From the NCBI RefSeq assembly GCF_038502225.1, contig NC_091382.1, forward strand, positions 12,447,878 through 12,511,877: 64,000 nucleotides of DNA, given 5' to 3'. The position numbers were made by a program, and so were the translations under genes. The stretch is from Cherax quadricarinatus. Lineage: Eukaryota; Arthropoda; Malacostraca; Decapoda; Parastacidae. Numbering within the stretch: position 1 is the first letter of the stretch; each line of letters starts with the position of its first letter. Shown here in pieces: positions 1 through 10,477 of the stretch. Under the pieces are notes generated by a model that did no database searches, was not told where the DNA came from, and was given only the letters and a program-made list of their open reading frames with translations.

Positions 1-318
1 GTCCATGCTCCCTCTCCATAGGATGGAAAAGGCTCGTGATAGGGGCTTCTTGCAGTTCTTGATGAACACGGAGTTCCATGAGTCTGGCCCTGGGGCAGAG
101 TGCATGGGCATGTCATTTATCTCCTGTTCGAAGTCATTTGGCGTCAGGATAACATCGGATAGGCTTGTGTTAACCAAATTTTGTGGCTCTCTCATAAAAA
201 ATTCATTTTGATCGTCGACTCTCAGTCTGGTTAGCGGCACTTGCTAAAAACTGAGTCATATTGGGACTTGAGTAGCTCACTCATTTCCTTGCTGTCATCT
301 GTGTAGGACCCATCTTGT

Positions 319-1619
319 TTAAGTAGGGGGCCCAATACTGGACGTTGTTCTCGACTTTGATTTGGCATAGGAGAAGAAATACTTTGGGTTTCTTTCAATT
401 TCATTTATGGCTTTTAGTTTTTCCCACGATTCCTGACTCCTATAAGATTCCTTTAGCTTGAGTTCGATGCTTGCTATTTCTCTGACCAGTGTCTCCCTAC
501 GCATTTCAGATATATTGACCTCTTTTAGCCGCTCTGTTATTCTTTTCCGTCGCCTGTAAAGGGAGCACCTGTCTCTTTCTATTTTACATCTACTCCTCCT
601 TTTTCTTAGAAGAATAAGCCTTGTGCATACATCGAGTGCCACCAAGTTAATCTGTTCTAGGCATAAGTTGGGGTCTGTGTTGCTTAGTATATCTTCCCAG
701 CTTATATCGGTTAGGACTTGGTTTACTTGGTCCCACTTTATGTTTTTGTTATTGAAGTTGAATTTGGTGAATGCTCCCTCGTGACTAGTCTCATTATGTC
801 GGTCTGAGGCGCCACGCATACATGTCTGAACCTCAATTATGTTGTGATCTGAGTAGTATATTGTTTTTGTAATGGTGACATTTCTTATCAGATCATCATT
901 GTTAGTGAAGATGAGGTCTAGTGTATTCTCCAGTCTAGTAGGCTCTATTATTTGCTGGTTTAAATTGAATTTTGTGCAGAGATTTAAAAGCTCGTGTGAG
1001 TGTGAGTTTTCATCAGAGCTGCCTCCTGGTGTTATTACTGCAACAGTATTATTTGCTATATTCCTCCATTTTAGGTGCCTTAAGTTGAAATCCCCCAGGA
1101 GCAAGATGTGGGTGCAGGAGCTGGAAGATTTTCCAGACAGTGGTCAATTTTTAACAGCTGTTCCTGGAATTGCTGGGATGTTGCATCCGGAGGCTTGTAG
1201 ATTACCACAATGACTAGGTTTTGGTTCTCGACCTTTACTGCTAAAACTTCCACTACATCATTTGAGGCATTAAGCAGTTCTGTGCAAACAAGTGACTCTT
1301 CAATGTACAGGCCAACCATCCCCTTTTGCCTGTTCACTCTGTCACATCTGTATAGGTTGTAACCTGGGATCCATATTTCGTTGTCCAAGTGATCCTTTAT
1401 GTGGGTCTCAGTGAAAGCCGCGAACATTGCCTTTGCCTCTGCAAGCAGTCCACGGATGAAAGGTATTTTGTTGTTTGTTGCTGGCTTTAGACCCTGTATA
1501 TTTGCCAAGAAGAATGTTATCGGACTGGTGGTATTGTTGGTACTGGGGGGGGATTTTTTTTCCGGCATTAGTATCTGTATCTGTTGGTTTGGAGTGGAGG
1601 CCATCGACTGTGGTTCCAC
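319..1619 (-). pseudogene. LINE endonuclease domain, frameshifted
   Basis: The minus strand encodes an exonuclease-endonuclease-phosphatase-type LINE endonuclease in two frames. 1619-1080 carries the N-terminal half (LANIQGL, then FTETHIKDH, then VVIYKPP). 1104-319 continues with GDFNLRHLKW, a DLIFTNN block and the catalytic-type YSDHN motif, then a basic region leading towards the RT. The frame changes around 1090-1110, between the CSWG and LLGDFN parts, so at least one indel has broken the ORF. The domain nicks target DNA during target-primed reverse transcription. It continues as the RT linker towards base 1. Confidence 0.8.
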
Positions 1620-2790
1620 TCCAGGAATGACTGGATTTGGTGTACGATTTCTGCCATTTCCTGCCGGTTTTTTTCCTTCCTGGCACTAAAAAACCTCTCC
1701 CTCTTGAGTGGCTGTGGCTACCCAGGTTTTCCCATGGCCTGGATGTTTTGTATCTTTTTGTCCCCTTTAGATGGTATGCCTGGCAATTTAAGTTATAGCA
1801 CAGTCTTTCCTGTACTGAAGAGGTACACAGTTCAGGGTGAAAAAGCTTACAGGAAGGGAGTTTGCATTTTCCTGTTGTCATATGGGCATGGCATTTTCTA
1901 GGGTGGTCATAGTTGCACGTCCCGTCTGTTTTTCCAGATTTCCCATGTCTGCAGATACCAAGTGCATAGTATGTGCACAGGCTTGGTTTCCGTTTGCCTT
2001 GGGTTTATGTGACTGTATTCCCTGTTGGTGCATGTTTCCCTGTCTTATTCCTATCCTCCCTAGCACCAACAATGGAGCTCCCACCAGTTGTTTTTGGTAA
2101 TATATCCTCACTGTTGCTAGTGGAGTCCTCTTGTTTGCTATTTCCTGTGGTATTTCTAGTTTGTAATATTGGTTTTATCTTATCTTTGACTACACTTGTT
2201 TCCCCACTATGGCTCCTGTCCCCTATGAGGCCATTTATACGTATTCCTTCCTGCGTATAATTCCCAACTACCTGGACAAACTCTCCAGCTTCACCATTAC
2301 TGTCTCCCAGGACAGCACCTCCAGCTTCACCATTACTGTCTCCCAGGACAGCACCTCCAGCTTCACCATTACTGTCTCCTAGGACAGCACTTCCAGCTTC
2401 ACCATTACTATTTCCCAGGACAGCACTATCAGCCCCACATTTACTGACTACCAGGACATCACCTCCAGCCTTACAGTTTCTGACTACATGGCCAGTATCA
2501 AGGGCAGTACCATTCAGCCCAGACTTTTTATGTTCCCATCTGTTGTAGAAAGCTTCCAGGTTGTCTATGAAAGCAGCTTTGATGTTATCCTCTTTTAATA
2601 CCCTTGTGATTTTAGTCCACAGATTTTCCTCGTTTGGGCATACCCAAAAACACTTCCCTGTTTTAATACTGCTTGTAGCTAGTTCTTGGATATCTGCACA
2701 AGGGGCGTGACACCAATTTCCACAAAAATGACAATTTATCCATGTGGAAGCCTGTTTGTTTGATTGACTGCAGACTATACAGAGCTTCAT
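1408..2790 (-). pseudogene. LINE ORF1 with PHD-like and CCCH-like zinc fingers (frame-broken)
   Basis: The ORF starts at the ATG complementary to 2788-2790 and opens with a PHD-like pattern: Cys4, Cys7, Cys20, Cys23, His28, Cys31, followed by a W-C pair. A low-complexity linker follows, built of 12-residue repeats of the type GDSNGEAGGAVL. The first frame stops near 2005. In neighbouring frames, 1990-1790 encodes closely spaced Cys/His clusters (for example CRHGKSGKTDGTCNYDH and CKLPSCKLFHPELC) that look like CCCH fingers. ORF1 proteins of CR1-type LINEs bind nucleic acid and form the retrotransposition RNP; that role is known for the family and inferred here. Frameshifts near 2000 make it non-functional as it stands. 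Confidence 0.65.
2281..2440 (-). repeat. 36-bp tandem repeat inside LINE ORF1
   Basis: About four copies of a 36-bp unit (AGCTTCACCATTACTGTCTC and onward) keep the reading frame and encode the 12-residue repeat in the ORF1 linker. Copies differ by a few substitutions. Confidence 0.85.
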
Positions 2791-3000
2791 AATGATTTGA
2801 ATGGTTGATTTACTGTGATTCTACTAGCAACCTCTTGAATACTCTATTAATAACCTCCTTAAATGAAGCTCTAGCTATTTGTATTTCTATTTCTAACTGT
2901 ACTTGTATATTGGACAGCTTACCGTGTACGTTCCTGATTTATATTTATTGTTTGTGTTTGATAAGGGCACCTACAACCCCATCCGTTTACAGTCTGCTTT

Positions 3001-3090
3001 ATTGTCCAACGAATCTGTTTGAAACCAGTCAAGGGTTCGGACCATCAAGGGTTCGGACCAGTCGAGGGTTCAGACCAGTCGATCTGATCT
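3001..3090. repeat. Short tandem array of a 15-17 bp unit
   Basis: Three to four imperfect copies of GGGTTCGGACCAGTCGA-like sequence stand in a row just beyond the 5' end of the minus-strand LINE. They may belong to its 5' UTR. Confidence 0.7.
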
Positions 3091-4017
3091 GATCAGTGGG
3101 TCACTTATTTAAAACATACTAGTCGGTGATTTGGGCTAACACATGAAGGATCTACCTGAAATTATCTACCCGAGTAATATGTGATTTGATTGATACAAAA
3201 GTATAACTTGCGTGTTGAAGAGCCGGTGATTTCTGGCAGCTCCTACAATGACGAACGGTCGAGCCTCAACCCTTGTTTATCAATCGCTGTATCTAGCTTT
3301 TCTAGTTTTTTTCGTCTCCACCACAATAAATGCTATATTATCACTATAGTTGACTGGTGGAAATTTTGGAGGAAGGACGCTTTTTATGTAGTAATAATTG
3401 CTTCTCGTTGTGTATATTGCGACCGCTGATAACTACAGGTTATATGAAATTCACAGTATACGTCTGGTATTTCAAGAAAAAAGAAACTAATGAAAGTCAC
3501 TCCACTCCACTAAGTACCATTATAATACTGGTTAGTTGCTACTACAACACTGTATTCTGCTATTCACTGGTACCACTAGATTATATGCGAGTACACTACC
3601 AGGCCAGGAAGATTATTAAAACAGCTGACCACTGTGGTAAGTTTCTGGTGACTTCTGGCACCTGCCTCTATAGGCCAGGTGTGCCACAGGTAGTGTGTAC
3701 TCAGTTCCTCAAGCTTCAACATCCTTGCACACGAGGGCCTGGGATATTCAATCAACTTGGCGTCCACCAAGATGCTGACATGTCCCTAGGGCAGCTCTCC
3801 ATGGGGCTGCTAACGGAGTCACTGGCTTCTTGGACCTCTTGGGGAGGGTCGATGGTGCTCGTGCAAGCAGCAGATCCCGGGCAACTTGCTGCTGTTTGCA
3901 ATGGCTGTCTGCCGAGGAGAGACAGGCACCTACCAACATCTGTTGTTGGGGCATTGGATGAATTCCTTGCTATGTTTGTTAACTGCTCATTACTCTGTAA
4001 TTTGTCTATGATTGTAA
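3091..4017. other. No gene recognised; long spurious ORFs only
   Basis: This stretch is open in overlapping frames on both strands (for example 3357-4025 + and 3752-4021 -), but neither translation shows a domain, and no convincing splice sites were seen. It could be 5' UTR of the adjacent minus-strand LINE or unrelated repeat DNA. Confidence 0.4.
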
Positions 4018-4240
4018 TCATGTGATAACGTGTTTATCATTCATTACCTTTGAAACTTGTCATGATTGTGACCAGCTCTACCTGGAGCTCATTACCTTTG
4101 TAAATTCTCATGATTAATGTGTTTGATTCATTACCTTTGCAATTATTCATGAGTGTGACCAGCTCTACCTGGAGCTCATTACCTTTGTAACTTGGTCATG
4201 ATTATGACCAGATCTAGTTCATTACCTTTGTGACTTGCTC
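4018..4240. repeat. Degenerate ~45-bp tandem repeat
   Basis: Five diverged units each contain TCATTACCTTTG, preceded by TCATGATTGTGACC-like and CTCTACCTGGAG-like blocks. Units are 38-49 bp long. Confidence 0.7.
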
Positions 4241-4254
4241 AGCTATCAAAACTT

Positions 4255-4345
4255 TGGAGTCCAGTCCCTGGACCAATTATGTACCTCTGTAATCTTTTGA
4301 CTACCGCCCACAGGATGGGTATGGGGTGCATAATAAACATATTAA
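4255..4345 (+). repeat. Dispersed LINE-tail repeat
   Basis: The block reading from CCAGTCCCTGGACC to GATGGGTATGGGGTGCA recurs at 21930-22005. It ends in an AATAAAC-rich tail, as a retroelement 3' end would. Confidence 0.6.
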
Positions 4346-5549
4346 ACTAACTCTATAGGCTTATCACTTCATTTACAAATTCACCTGTTTTCAAATGACA
4401 CTTTAGCCTTTATCATCTATATACTAGGGAGCCACTGTAGTATACACTATACACTACGTATACACAATGTTATCAGGGAGACTTTCTTTCCTCTGACAAA
4501 GAAAAGCTCTATTATTATTATTTTGCACACGGAACACAGGCCTGATTCCCCTCTGGCAGTAAACTCTGCTAGGTAGTGCACACTAATTCTCCTTTTTTGA
4601 CTCAGTATATAATGTTTTCAGCCCAAGATTGGTTCCAGGCGCTAGAGGGATGTATCGTATAGGATTGATGGCACAAATTAAAGTTCTAGCACATAAGAGC
4701 GACCGTGAAAACACGAGAAAACCCGGAGCACAACGAGGCACGCTGACACTATGTGTTGTAATATAATTTGTATGAATCATATCTATTCCCTAAAGCATCT
4801 AAATACAATTTTAAATCATCAGTATTCACAGTTTCTTGATTCGTTAATTCCAAGCACTTACTATATGCCTTGGTTACATGAACTTTTCTAGCCTGTATTT
4901 ATGCTTTCTTTACTCTATATTCCATATGTTTGTCTTCTATGTTAATTTTCTCATTTTCAGCCATGATACAATGTATTAAATTCAACTTAATAACACTGAT
5001 TATGTACTAAATTATGCACTTTATAAAGGTAAATAGTACAACTTACCTTTGAATAAATCCCAGCTACTTGAGCTCAGCAATTACATGTAAAAAATTGTAA
5101 TATAAATTTTAAATGTACATTAATACAAACTTGGCTCATCAAAATTAATATTATACAAACTAATAAATCCTTGCCAGAATTTGGCATAGCAAAATTATTA
5201 TACACAATATAATCCTTATCCACACTTGTCTTATCAATTACACATACACTGATATAAATCTTGGCCAGAATTGTCTTATCAAATTAGTATTATACAAATT
5301 AATATAAACTTAGCCAGACGAGCTTAGCTTATCAAAATTAATATTGTAATTATTATAATCCACTACACATTAAGTAAATTTGTGAACTTAACATCCACCT
5401 CCTTCTGTCATTTCATATATAATTATTAGTAATTAACTAATTAATGACTTCACTAATTACCTCCGGTTCAAGAAGGACCAACGGGCAAATTAAATTTGGA
5501 AAATTGCATTTATCTGAATGTAACTAATTATGTACATAACAGTAAATGA
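4346..5549. other. AT-rich intergenic DNA, nothing recognised
   Basis: This is strongly AT-rich, with only short ORFs. Around 5100-5340 the short phrases CTTGGC, CTTATCA and AATTAATATTATACAAA recur imperfectly, suggesting an old degenerate tandem repeat. No coding or RNA gene was seen. Confidence 0.4.
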
Positions 5550-6220
5550 TAACAAAGATAATTATTATTTATCAATGTTACATAGACAAGTAGGAATTTG
5601 GGACACCTAGGTCGCAAAAAATGTCCCCCTTCGATACCTACCACTGTCATAACCACAAGTTGCTCTGGACCTATTAATTAAATGAAATATACATACACCA
5701 GGAATACTGGTAAATATATAAATTTGTGGACTGTATATTAAAAATAATAAATGGCTATATATATACACAATTACAAAACAGAAGGAAAATGTATCTTAAT
5801 ATCACTCACCAATTTGACTGGATATTAATGTGTATCATACTCAGAAAACCTCACTCTAACTAAATCTATGAAAATAATGCTGGCCAGAATTACACACAAA
5901 TCTAGAGAGCTTATCTGAGGTTCCTGGAGCTGTCTTGTCCAGTCGTCTGATATCTCAAGTTATGCAGGAATGCACATCCACCAATTTTGCCTCCTATTTG
6001 AGAGGTGTCAACACAATTTTAACCTCTAGAGCACGAAAAATTCTTCCCATTACACCAACGTTTGTACAAAATTCAAAACCAAGATGGCGAGTCCCTTTCT
6101 GCGCAGGCACAGCTTCCAGTTTCCCATTTTCGATAACATACTTCTTTTAAAAATACAATATAGGGCATCTATTTACATATAAATTACCGTATTTCCGGAA
6201 AATATACAGTATTTTCCACA
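5550..6220 (-). mobile_element. LTR of an LTR retrotransposon, copy A
   Basis: On the minus strand it begins TGTGGAAAATAC and ends CTTTGTTA. It is a close copy of the LTR at 6566-7225, with the same termini and shared interior blocks such as the CCCCCTTCGATACC region. The flanking 5-mers (AATGA and CAGCC) do not match, so this is not a clean solo LTR. It may be one end of an element that is otherwise deleted, or a rearranged copy. It sits in the same RNase H-bearing LINE remnant as copy B. Confidence 0.6.
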
Positions 6221-7520
6221 CAGCCTAAGCCTGGCCACTACAACATCAGTGTTCACATTGCAAGTTGCTTCATAAACATACTTATCTACGTTCATGTTAT
6301 CATAGTGGGTTATAGATCTACTCAAGCTTCTAACTACATTCCTTTAACAATCATTTTCATTGTTTACTTCTCTCCTAATATTATTCCTAATGCTAGACAC
6401 AGATATACCAAAGTTATATTCTACATTCTCCTTCTGGGTACTCTTCTTGGCTAACATATCAACTTTATCATGAAGGAGTAATCCAATGTGTGATGGGATC
6501 CATAGCAATTGTGCATTAATTCCTTTGTCCCTGATTTTTGAGCATCTATACCTGGCTTCTCCAATTAACAAAGATAATTATTATTTATCAATGATACATA
6601 GACAAGTAGGAATTTGGGACACCTAGGCCGCAAAAAATGTCCCCCTTCGATACCTACCACTGTCATAACCACAAGTTGCTCTGGACCTATTAATTAAATG
6701 AAATATACATACACCAGGAATACTGGTAAATATATAAATTTGTGGACTGTATATTAAAAATAATAAATGGTTATATATATACACAATTACATAACAGAAG
6801 GAAATTATATCTTAATATCACTCACCAATTTGACTGGATATTAAATTGTATCATACTCAGAAAAACCTCACTAACTAAATTTATGAAAACACTGGCCAGA
6901 ATTATACACAAATCTAGAGAGCTTATCTGAGGTTCCTGGAGCTGTCTTGTCCAGTCGTCTGATATCTCAAGTTATGCAGGAATGCACATCCACCAATTCC
7001 GCCTCCTATTTGAGAGGTGTCAGCACAATTTTAACCTCTAGAGAACGAAAAATTCTTCCCCATTCACCAACGTTTCTAATACAAAATTCAAAACCAAGAT
7101 GGCGAGTCTCGTCTGCGCAGACGCAGGCTTTCCGTTTTCTATGACAAATATTATTAAATACAGTATGGCCATCTATTTACATATAAATACTGAATTTCTG
7201 GAAAATATATACAGTATTTTCCACACCAATGAGTATGTTGTTGGAGTCATTATATGAGTTAAGAGCCTTCAGTGATGACAGAATCAGTAATGATGATAGA
7301 GTCAAACTCAGTGTCATGAGTTAGCTCTAGCGCCATTAGGATTGCAAACAGTTTAGTTTGCAGTGTAGACGCCCAGTTGTTAATTCTTATGCCCAGTTCA
7401 ACAAGTTTATTATCGTTCTTAACTAGGGAGGTGGCAACAAGAGCAGATGCAGCCCTGCCAGAAGACTCCTGTTTAGATCCTACAGTGTATATAACTGTGT
7501 ATAATAATCCCAACAAAATC
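6221..7520 (-). pseudogene. RNase H domain of a LINE, split by a solo LTR
   Basis: The minus strand reads an RNase H-like domain in two pieces. 7516-7240 gives a YTxGSKQ-like start, GRAASAL, NWASTLQTKL and an IIITDS motif. 6571-6344 gives LLWIPSHIGLLLHDKVDMLAKKS, matching the C-terminal IPSH-G-N-AD-LAK pattern of LINE RNase H. The solo LTR at 6566-7225 lies exactly between them. The normally invariant Asp of the YTDGS motif reads Val here, so the domain is dead. RNase H of this kind occurs in the I, R1 and related LINE groups. Confidence 0.65.
6566..7225 (-). mobile_element. Solo LTR, copy B, with 5-bp target duplication
   Basis: The 660-bp unit is flanked on both sides by CCAAT (6561-6565 and 7226-7230), a 5-bp target-site duplication as made by Gypsy or BEL integrases. 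On the minus strand it runs from TGTGGAAAA to TTTGTTA. It interrupts an RNase H coding sequence whose two halves lie on either side. The superfamily cannot be told without internal sequence. Confidence 0.75.
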
Positions 7521-7526
7521 TAATCT

Positions 7527-8760
7527 TATGCCAAATCAAAGTCGAGTACAACATCCAGTATTAGACCCCTACTTAAACAAGATGGGTCCTACACAGATGA
7601 CAGCATGGAAATGAGTGGGCTACTCAAGTTCCAATATGAAATCTATAATTTCCTAACAAATAATACAAAGCGTAGTAGTAAACAAAGTCTGAGGCAGCTA
7701 CAGTGAAAAGTTCTGTGCCACAAGGCACAGTACTCGCTCCCATCCTGTTCCTCATCCTCATATCTGACATAGACAAGGATAGCAGCCACAGTACCGTGTC
7801 TTCCTTTGCAAATGACACCCGAATTTGCATGACAGTGTCTTCCATTGCAGACACTGCAAGACTCCAGGTGGACATCAACCAAATCTTCAAATGGGCCGCA
7901 GAAAACAATATGAAGTTCAATGATGAGAATTTTTAATTACTCCGATATGGAAAACATGAGGAAACTAAAACTATATCGGATTATAAAACAAATTCCAACA
8001 ACACAATAGAGCAAAAAACTAATGTAAAAGACCTGGGAGTGATCATGTCAGAGGATATCACCTTCAAAGACCATAACATTGTATCGCATCTGCTAGAAAA
8101 TTGACAGGATGGATAATGAGAACCTTCAAAACTAGGGATGCCAAACCCATGATAACACTCTTTAGGTCGCTTGTTCTATCTAGGCTGGAATATTGCTGCA
8201 CACTAACAGCACCTTTCAAGGCAGGTGAAATTGCTGACCTAGAAAATGTACAGAGAACCTTCACGGCGCGCATAACTGAGATAAAACACCTAAATTACTG
8301 AGAACGGTTGAGGTTCCTCAACCTGTACTCCCTAGAACGCAGGCGGGAGAGATACATGATTATATATACTCGAAAAATCCTAGGGCGATTAGTATCTAAC
8401 TTGCACACGAAAATCACTCCCTGTGAAAGCAAATGACTCAGCAGACGATGCAATATTCCTCCAATGAAAAGCAGGGGTGCCACTAGCACGATAAGAGACA
8501 ACACAATAAGTGTCCAGCATACATAAGGGGGACTACCAAGAGACCCCTGGCTGTCTTCAAGCAGACACTGGACAGGTACCTAAAGTCAGTACCTGACCAG
8601 CCAGGCTGTGGTTCGTACGTCGGGTTGCGTGCGGCCAACAGTAACAGCCTGGTTGATCAGGCCCTGATCCACCACGAGGCCTGGTCACAGACCGGACCGC
8701 GGGGGCGTTGGCCCCCGAAACCTTCTCCAGGTATACTCCAGGTAAAGTTGAGTAACTTGC
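7527..8760 (+). mobile_element. CR1-like LINE fragment: EN-RT junction, RT and 3' region, degenerate
   Basis: 7530-7630 is the complement of sequence at about 290-370, so it belongs to the same family as the LINE at the window start. 7703-7936 encodes SSVPQGTVLAPILFLIL and a SFANDT motif, where active RTs read FADDT. 8101-8301 encodes the thumb-side LFRSLVLSRLEYCC and ADLENVQRTFTARI. Stops and frameshifts interrupt it, and the palm Asp is lost. 8595-8750 is a 3' segment that also recurs at 34503-34640. Confidence 0.7.
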
Positions 8761-8942
8761 AGGACGCTGATATAAATAAGACACTTATCTATTTTATGTT
8801 AACCTAGGAAATATACGCATATTAAATTGAATTAAATTATTTTTTTGATTTGTTTGCATAGTATACAATGTGTGATTTACACGTTATAAAATGTTAACTA
8901 CAAATAAAACCACTAACATGCCTGAACATTTCTGGCAGACTA

Positions 8943-9104
8943 CCCCTCAAGGAAGGTTCCTTGATGGTGGTGAGGGGCTCTTGATTTAGGGAATTTGATC
9001 TGTGCTCCAGTTCCCCGAATTAAGCCTGAATGCCTTCCACATCCCCCCCCCAGGCGCTGTATAATCCTCCGGGTTTAGCGCTTCCCCCTTGATTATAATA
9101 ATAA
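8943..9104 (+). mobile_element. SINE-like element with (TAA)n tail, copy S1
   Basis: The element starts CCCCTCAAGGAAGG and ends TTGATTATAATAATAA. It is flanked by a perfect 12-bp target duplication, TCTGGCAGACTA (8931-8942 and 9105-9116). Sister copies are at 13118-13291 and 29653-29818. No clear tRNA promoter boxes were seen, so the origin of the head is open. Confidence 0.85.
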
Positions 9105-9116
9105 TCTGGCAGACTA

Positions 9117-9900
9117 ACACTAATGTTTACACACTGAAACTAAACAGCATATTAACATTCAATGTTTTAATGGTAGTGAGCATTACAGATATTAAAAATA
9201 AGTTTATACTATTTTCCATATGTTAGTGACAATGAGATATATAGTTTTCACATATTTAGCTCATGTTGGGATATATTAGGGAGAGAAGGTATTTTTTAAG
9301 GGTAATTTTGAAGATACTGGCTGAGACAGTGGCTCTGCAGGTTTCAGAGAGTTCCAGATTTTGGGCCCTTTTATGTACATTGAATTTTGGACACAGGGTA
9401 TGTCAGATAAGATAAGAGAGATAAGATTTCGTTCGGATTTTTAACCCCGGAGGGTTAGCCACCCAGGATAACCCAAGAAAGTCAGTGCGTCATCGAGGAC
9501 TGTCTAACTTATTTCCATTGGGGTCCTTAATTTTGTCCCCCAGGATGCGACCCACACCAGTCGACTAACACCCAGGTACCTATTTGCTGCTAGGTGAACA
9601 GGACAACAGGTGTAAGGAAACGTGTCGAATGTTTCCACCCGCCGGGAATCGAACCCGGGCCCTCCGTGTGTGAAGCGGGAGCTTTAGCCACCAGGCCTAG
9701 TATTATGTCTATGGGTCCTGTTGCAACTATCAAGGAAGTGCTTCAGGTCGGGATTAATACTAGAATTTAATGTTCTGTAAATGTAGGATGCACAGTAGTA
9801 AGTGAATGTTTTGTACTGCGAGTGGATTTAGGTCTCTGAAGAGTGATGGAGCGTGTGACCATTCTTACTGCAGCCTTTTGTTATTATTGGCTTATGTTAT
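9117..9900 (-). mobile_element. LINE 3'-end fragment, split by a tRNA-SINE
   Basis: The minus strand near 9390-9300 encodes NSMYIKGPKIWNSL-like sequence, matching the C-terminus of the LINE at 53771-56393. The related part resumes at 9706-9890 beyond an inserted SINE. No intact frame remains. Confidence 0.55.
9405..9700 (-). mobile_element. tRNA-derived SINE
   Basis: The minus strand begins with GGCCTGGTGGCTAAAGCTC (A-box region) and contains the B-box-like GGGTTCGATTCCC, followed by a unique body with GTTAGTCGACTGGTGTGG. Related copies lie at 10031-10340 (+) and 62368-62668 (-). The tRNA-like head is not a functional tRNA gene because it cannot form a complete cloverleaf. Confidence 0.8.
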
Positions 9901-10030
9901 CAACATATATAATAACATATTGCCATAAATTATGTAAGGCAATTATAAACATCTGTAACTGCCTAAAATGTACCTAAATAAGCTAGCTTATTCCTGGATT
10001 ATGGAGGGTTACTAACCCTCCGGGTTAATT

Positions 10031-10340
10031 TAGTGGCTCTGGTGGCCTGGTGGTTAACGCTCTCGTTTCACACGGTGAGGGCCTGGGTTCGATTCCCAGC
10101 CAGAGTAGAAACATTGGACGTGTTTCTTTCCACCTGTTGTCTATGTTCCCCATCAGTAAAATGGGTACCTGAGTGTTAGTGGACTGGTGTGGGTCGCATC
10201 CTGGGACACTGACCTAATTTGCCCGAGATGCTCAGCATAACAAGTGGCTTTCTATGTAGTAGTATGTCATTGTTGTCAGCTAGGACTGTATACCATGTAC
10301 ATGTACTTGTAGTAAATAAAGATTATTATTATTATTATTA
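10031..10340 (+). mobile_element. tRNA-derived SINE with (ATT)n tail
   Basis: It starts GGCTCTGGTGGCCTGGTGG, carries the B-box-like GGGTTCGATTCCC near 10086, then a body with GGACTGGTGTGGGTCGCATCC, and ends AATAAAGATTATTATTATT. It is nearly full-length and close to the inverted copy at 62368-62668. Confidence 0.85.
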
Positions 10341-10477
10341 ATTATAATCGGAAGAGTCTTCTAGTTGAGTTAACCATCCATATTACTGGTACCATTTTCT
10401 AGAGTTACTGAGATGTGTTGAGAGGCCAATAGATGGCAGCACCTGCCGGTAAAACTACTACTGCAGACGTGTCACTT

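Larger units (their letters stand above)
1..2790 (-). mobile_element. CR1-like non-LTR retrotransposon, 5' half, running off the window start
   Basis: On the minus strand this reads, in order, a cysteine-rich ORF1 (2790 to about 1408), an apurinic-type endonuclease (about 1619 to 319) and the first residues before the reverse transcriptase, which lies beyond base 1. ORF1 with a PHD-like finger followed by EN-RT is typical of the CR1 group. The reading frame is broken at least twice, so the copy is dead. Related fragments lie at 7527-8760, 12356-13440, 34712-35380 and 50820-51235. The clade assignment is from motifs only. Confidence 0.8.

Noticed and set aside
3357..4025. 222-codon plus-strand ORF
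   Set aside because: No domain, no splice context, and an overlapping open frame on the other strand. It most likely lies in repeat DNA.
10040..10110. Possible tRNA gene
   Set aside because: Only the A- and B-box-like head is present, and it is continuous with a SINE body and an (ATT)n tail. No full cloverleaf and several similar copies.
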